Shown: piece after piece, positions 60,192 to 64,000 of the stretch
How positions within the stretch are numbered: position 1 is the stretch's first letter
Layout of the letters: each line of letters begins with the position of its first letter
Program-made: the position numbers and the translations under genes
From: Methylobacterium currus
Lineage (GTDB): Bacteria > Pseudomonadota > Alphaproteobacteria > Rhizobiales > Beijerinckiaceae
DNA: 64,000 nt
Assembly (NCBI RefSeq): GCF_003058325.1
Contig: NZ_CP028843.1
Coordinates: 1,698,501-1,762,500 of the forward strand
Reading direction: 5' to 3'
Notes under the pieces: model-generated
The model's input: only the letters and a program-made list of their open reading frames with translations
Told to the model about the DNA's origin: nothing
Databases searched by the model: none

Positions 60192-61385
60192 ATGAGCGGA
60201 CCGCTCGCGGGCATTCGCGTTCTGGAGCTCGGCCAGCTGATCGCCGCGCCCTTCGCCACCCGCCTGATGGCGGAGTTCGGCGCCGAGGTGATCAAGGTCG
60301 AGCCCCCCGGCGAGGGCGATCCCCTGCGCAAGTGGCGCAAGATGCACGACGGCACCTCGCTCTGGTGGTACCTGCAGTCGCGCAACAAGAAGTCGATCGC
60401 CGTCAACCTCAAGGCGCCGGACGGCCTCGCGATCGTCAAGCAGCTCGCTCAGAGCGCCGACGTGCTGGTGGAGAATTTCCGCCCCGGCGGGCTGGAGAAG
60501 CTGGGGCTCGGATGGGACGTGCTCTCAGGCCTGAACCCGAACCTCGTGATGGTCCGCATCTCCGGCTACGGCCAGACCGGCCCGTACCGCGACCGGCCGG
60601 GCTTCGGCGCGATCGGCGAGTCGATGGGCGGCATCCGCTTCACCACCGGCGATCCGAGCACCCCGCCGGCCCGCGTCGGCGTCAGCATCGGCGATACCCT
60701 CGCCTCGCTCCACGGCGTCATCGGCGCCCTGATGGCGCTTCTGCGGGTCAAGACCGGCCAGGGCGGCGGCCAGGTGATCGACGTCTCGCTCGTCGAGAGC
60801 GTGTTCAACGTCATGGAGAGCCTCGTGCCGGAATACGACCTCCTCGGCGAGGTCCGCACCCGCACCGGCGGGGCTTTGCCCGGCATCACGCCGTCGAACA
60901 CCTATCCGAGCAAGGATGGCGGCTTCGTCGTCATCGCCGGCAACAGCGACCCGATCTTCCGCCGCTTCATGACGGCGATCGGCCGGCCCGACCTCGCCGA
61001 GGACCCGGCGTTGCGCAACAACGAGGGCCGCTCACGCCAGGCCGCGATGCTCGACGCCGTCATCACCGACTGGACGAAGAGCCTGACCGTCACGGAGGCG
61101 CTCGAGGTGCTCGACCGTGCCGAGGTGCCGGCCGGCCGGATCTATTCGGTGGCCGACATCGTGACCGATCCGCACTACCTCGCCCGCGACATGATCCTGC
61201 AGGCGGCGCTTCCGGACGACACCCATGTGAAGATGCCCGGCATCGTGCCGAAGCTCTCCGAGACTCCCGGCGCCGTGCGCTGGCAGGGCCCGGCGCTCGG
61301 CGCCCATACCGACTCGGTGCTGTCCGAGCTCGGTTTCGACGAGGCTGCCATCTCGTCGCTGCGTCAGAAGGGAGCCGTCGCGTGA
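60192..61385 (+). CDS. CaiB/BaiF-type CoA-transferase (family III)
   Basis: A 397-residue enzyme: LAGIRVLELGQLIAAPFATRLMAEFGAEVIKVE is the family start, with the catalytic Asp expected in RPGFGAIGESMGGI-type loop region (GDPSTPPARVGVSIGDTLASLHG holds the conserved Asp blocks), and NTYPSKDGGFVVIAGNSDPIFRR downstream. Family III enzymes move CoA between acyl-CoA and a carboxylic acid. GGGAGG eight bases before ATG 60192 fixes the start. Coupled by GTGA overlap to a lyase gene, so its product is probably the acyl-CoA that the lyase cleaves. Confidence 0.93.
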   Translation: MSGPLAGIRVLELGQLIAAPFATRLMAEFGAEVIKVEPPGEGDPLRKWRKMHDGTSLWWYLQSRNKKSIAVNLKAPDGLAIVKQLAQSADVLVENFRPGGLEKLGLGWDVLSGLNPNLVMVRISGYGQTGPYRDRPGFGAIGESMGGIRFTTGDPSTPPARVGVSIGDTLASLHGVIGALMALLRVKTGQGGGQVIDVSLVESVFNVMESLVPEYDLLGEVRTRTGGALPGITPSNTYPSKDGGFVVIAGNSDPIFRRFMTAIGRPDLAEDPALRNNEGRSRQAAMLDAVITDWTKSLTVTEALEVLDRAEVPAGRIYSVADIVTDPHYLARDMILQAALPDDTHVKMPGIVPKLSETPGAVRWQGPALGAHTDSVLSELGFDEAAISSLRQKGAVA

Positions 61386-62302
61386 GCCGGATCGTCATTC
61401 AGGAGGTCGCGACCCGCGACGGCTTCCAGATCGAGCCGGCCTTCGTGCCGACGGCGGAGAAGGTCCGGCTGATCGATGCGCTCTCGGCCGCCGGCTTCGC
61501 CCGCATCGAGGTCTCGTCCTTCGTCTCGCCGAAGGCGGTGCCGGCGCTCGCCGACGCGGCCGAGGTGTTTTCGGGGATCGCACGCCGGCCGGGCACCACC
61601 TACGTCGCCCTCGTTCCGAACCCGAAAGGCGCCGAGCGGGCGCTCGCGGCCGGCGCCGACGAGATCAACCTCGTCGCCTCGGTGAGCGAGACCCACAACC
61701 GTGCCAATATGGGCATGACGCCGGAGGCCTCGATCCGGGGATTCGCCGCCATCATGGAGACGGTGCGGGGCAAGGTCAGCGTCAACGCCACCGTGGCGAC
61801 CGCCTTCGGCTGCCCGTTCGAGGGCGTCGAGCCCGAGGACAAGGTGGTGGCCCAGGTCGAGCGCTACCTGGCCTTGGGCGTCGACGGTGTCACGCTCGCC
61901 GACACGACCGGCATGGCCAATCCGCGCCAGGTCGCCCGCCTCGTCGCCCGGGTGCTGCCGCTGGTCGGGCCTGAGCGCCTGACGCTGCACGTCCACAACA
62001 CCCGCGGCTGCGGCCTCGCCAACGTGCTCGCCGCCTATGATGCCGGTACGCGCCGGTTCGACGCCGCGCTCGGGGGTCTCGGCGGCTGCCCCTTCGCGCC
62101 GGGGGCCACCGGCAACATCTGCACCGAGGACCTGGTCAGCATGGCCGAGGAGATGGGGCTGACGACCGGCCTCGACCTCGACGCGCTCATCGCCCTGTCC
62201 CGCGACCTGCCCCGCCTCGTCGGCCACGACGTGCCGGGCCAGGTCGCCAAGGCCGGACGACCGCTCGACCTGCGCCCGGCCCCGCCGCTCAAGGCGGCCT
62301 GA
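61382..62302 (+). CDS. HMG-CoA lyase-like (hydroxymethylglutaryl/citramalyl-CoA lyase)
   Basis: A 306-residue TIM-barrel lyase of the HMGL family: metal and catalytic residues in QEVATRDGFQIE (D, R), VSSFVSPKAVPALADA, LHVHNTRGCGLANVLAAYDAG (HxH pair) and the mobile-loop Cys in LGGCPFAPGATGNICTED. It splits a 3-hydroxy-3-methyl-type acyl-CoA into acetyl-CoA and a ketoacid. It starts at GTG 61382 overlapping the CoA-transferase stop. In this context citramalyl-CoA or HMG-CoA is the likely substrate; which one cannot be told. Confidence 0.94.
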   Translation: MSRIVIQEVATRDGFQIEPAFVPTAEKVRLIDALSAAGFARIEVSSFVSPKAVPALADAAEVFSGIARRPGTTYVALVPNPKGAERALAAGADEINLVASVSETHNRANMGMTPEASIRGFAAIMETVRGKVSVNATVATAFGCPFEGVEPEDKVVAQVERYLALGVDGVTLADTTGMANPRQVARLVARVLPLVGPERLTLHVHNTRGCGLANVLAAYDAGTRRFDAALGGLGGCPFAPGATGNICTEDLVSMAEEMGLTTGLDLDALIALSRDLPRLVGHDVPGQVAKAGRPLDLRPAPPLKAA

Positions 62303-62415
62303 CACCGGCGGGACGCCGCCCGCCAGGAAGGCGGCCCCGCCCTCGCCTCACCGCAACGAACCCTGCCACGCCCGGCATCCCGGGCGAAGGCGTCCCCATG
62401 CCCGGAGGAAACCCC

Positions 62416-63738
62416 ATGGCCATCGCCACCGCCGGCCCGCTCGCCGGCACCGACGCCCTCACCGAGGCGGGCGTCGTCCGCAAGGTCGCGTGGCGGCTGA
62501 TGCCGCTGATCATGATCTGCTACCTGTTCGCGTTTTTCGACCGCATCAACATCAGCTTCGCCAAGTTCCAGCTCCAGAGCGACCTCGGCTTCAGCAACGT
62601 CGCCTACGGCCTCGGGGCGAGCATGTTCGTGGTCGGCTACGTGATCTTCGAGGTGCCGTCGAACCTCGCCCTCTACCGGGTCGGCGCGCGGCGCTGGATC
62701 GCCCGCATCATGATCTCGTGGGGCATCGCTACCGCACTGATGATCTTCATCCGCACCGAGTGGCACTTCTACGTCCTGCGCTTCCTGATCGGCGCGATGG
62801 AGGCCGGCTTCGCCCCGGGCATCCTGTACTATCTCACCCTGTGGTTCCCGGCCTCGTTCCGCGGCCGCATCACCTCGTTCATGTTCGTCGCCTCGGCCTT
62901 CGCCGGCATCGTCGGCGCCCCGGTGGCCGGGCTGATCCTCGGCGGGCTCAACGGCGTCGGGGGGCTGGCCGGCTGGCAGTGGCTCTTCCTCGCCGGCGGC
63001 CTGCCCTGCCTGATCCTCGGCGCCCTGGTGCTCACCCGACTCGACGACCGCATCGCGGACGCGCGCTGGCTCTCGCCCGGGGAGAAGGATCTCCTGTCCT
63101 CGCGCATCGCCCACCACAACCGCGACATCGGCGACCACTCGCTCTGGGGCGCGATCAAGCAGCCGGGCTTCCTGCTCATCGCCCTCGTCTACTTCCTGCT
63201 GCAGATCGGCTCCTACGGCCTGAACTTCTGGGGCCCGGACCTGATCAAGACCGCGACCGGCGGGAGTGCGGCCTCGGTCGGCTTCCTCACCGCGATCCCC
63301 TACATCTGCGGCGCCATCAGCATGATCGTCATCGGGCGGCTGTCGGATGCCTCGGGCGAGCGGCCGAAATTCGTCGCCGGCCTCGCGGTCGCGGCCGCCA
63401 TCGGCTTCTTCCTCGCCGGCCTGTTCGACAGGCAGATCGTTCCCTTGATGATCGCCCTGGCGCTGCTCGGCTCCGGCATCGTCGCGTCGATCCCGACCTT
63501 CTGGACCCTGCCGGCGAAGCTCGTCACCGGCGTCGGCGCGGCGGGCGGCATCGCGCTGATCAACACGCTCGGCCAGTTCGGCGGCATCGTCAGCCCGGTC
63601 CTGGTCGGCTGGGTCAAGGACCTCACCGGCTCGACCACCCCGGCGCTCTACGGCATCGGCGTCCTCTGCCTCGTCGCGGCAGGGCTCCTGCTCTTCGCGA
63701 TGCCCGAGAGCCTGCGCCGCAACGACCGCAGCGCCTGA
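62416..63738 (+). CDS. MFS transporter, anion:cation symporter type
   Basis: A 440-residue carrier with twelve membrane helices. The N-terminal RLMPLIMICYLFAFFDRINISFAK and LGFSNVAYGLGASMFVVGYVIFEVPSNL are characteristic of the ACS (phthalate/tartrate/hexuronate) branch. GGAGG seven bases before ATG 62416 fixes the start, though an ATG six codons upstream exists. It follows the lyase gene by 113 bases and should import the organic acid used by the two enzymes. Confidence 0.92.
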   Translation: MAIATAGPLAGTDALTEAGVVRKVAWRLMPLIMICYLFAFFDRINISFAKFQLQSDLGFSNVAYGLGASMFVVGYVIFEVPSNLALYRVGARRWIARIMISWGIATALMIFIRTEWHFYVLRFLIGAMEAGFAPGILYYLTLWFPASFRGRITSFMFVASAFAGIVGAPVAGLILGGLNGVGGLAGWQWLFLAGGLPCLILGALVLTRLDDRIADARWLSPGEKDLLSSRIAHHNRDIGDHSLWGAIKQPGFLLIALVYFLLQIGSYGLNFWGPDLIKTATGGSAASVGFLTAIPYICGAISMIVIGRLSDASGERPKFVAGLAVAAAIGFFLAGLFDRQIVPLMIALALLGSGIVASIPTFWTLPAKLVTGVGAAGGIALINTLGQFGGIVSPVLVGWVKDLTGSTTPALYGIGVLCLVAAGLLLFAMPESLRRNDRSA

Positions 63739-63944
63739 CGACAAGAGGGCGGCGCCTCAGATCCGCCGCCCACCCGACTGGGTCAGCCGCCAGGGGATGG
63801 GATCCGGGAGCCACGGCGGCATCGCCCTGCGGGGTGAAGGCCCCTCCCCCATCCGATTGTCCCCCGGCGCGACCGTGACGGGGTCACAGCCTGAACGACT
63901 CCGCCTTGCTGAAGGGCAGGCCTCTCTTCCACCGGCCTGAACGC
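63739..63944. other. Intergenic stretch
   Basis: No gene seen in this stretch. Confidence 0.4.
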
Positions 63945-63980
63945 GAACGAGCCCGCTAGCTTTCGCTGGCGGGCTCGTTC
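63945..63980. terminator. Strong terminator-like hairpin
   Basis: A 16-bp stem, GAACGAGCCCGCTAGC paired with GCTGGCGGGCTCGTTC (one G-T pair), loop TTTC, followed by GTTGTCTTGG on the plus strand. It probably ends the MFS operon and perhaps a gene that enters from beyond the window. Confidence 0.7.
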
Positions 63981-64000
63981 GTTGTCTTGGTTGCGGGGAC

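Overview
The window looks like chromosome or megaplasmid DNA of a Methylobacterium/Methylorubrum-type alphaproteobacterium. The reasons are high GC and strong G/C third-position bias in most genes, a Ros/MucR-family regulator, a GTTC-N7-GTTC LexA box of the alphaproteobacterial type in front of umuDC, a CoxMNOP-like oxidase as known from Bradyrhizobium, several small proteins of Methylobacterium type, and a bacteriophytochrome. The genus is inferred from gene style, not from an rRNA gene.

Layout. (1) 1-14.9 kb is accessory DNA: a secreted protein flanked by a 28-bp inverted repeat, an intact 860-bp IS5-family element, a MucR-like regulator, a chemoreceptor, SOS-controlled umuDC whose UmuD has Cys in place of the catalytic Ser, an AT-rich AIPR-type phage-defence gene, two genes each broken by one in-frame stop, a coupled block of phage-like genes, and a 3' piece of tRNA-Gln(CTG) beside an integrase that lacks its Arg-I box. 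A truncated IS5-family remnant follows. (2) 14.9-20.2 kb is a heme-copper oxidase operon (subunits II-I-III-III-IV on the minus strand) preceded by a DUF2189 membrane protein. (3) 20.2-29 kb is gene debris mixed with small genes: frameshifted or fused remnants of DUF1643, rhodanese/ChrA, CheB and Crp genes, next to intact DUF2441, PilZ, AraC, DUF1236, LTXXQ and CheB genes.

(4) 29.1-38.8 kb is a complete type I-E CRISPR-Cas locus on the minus strand (cas3-cas8e-cse2-cas7e-cas5e-cas6e-cas1-cas2-array). The array has six 29-nt repeats at an exact 61-nt period. cas3 carries a one-base frameshift between its HD nuclease and helicase parts, cas5e ends in a 12-bp tandem repeat, and a second degenerate two-repeat array lies on the opposite strand between cas8e and cas3.

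(5) 39.4-49.6 kb is a catabolic cluster: an IclR regulator facing an SDR, a three-part HcnABC-like FAD/[2Fe-2S] dehydrogenase, and a complete peptide-type ABC importer. It most likely imports and oxidises an opine, D-hydroxyproline-like or similar secondary amine. (6) 49.7-58.7 kb holds a small secreted protein, a YciF-like ferritin-fold protein, a lone CoxL-like molybdenum hydroxylase subunit, and a light-sensing operon (bacteriophytochrome, single-domain response regulator, hybrid kinase). (7) 59.1-63.7 kb holds a LysR regulator with no ordinary start codon near its HTH, followed by a CaiB-type CoA-transferase, an HMG-CoA-lyase-like enzyme and an MFS carrier, together a likely uptake, CoA-activation and cleavage route for a branched hydroxy acid.
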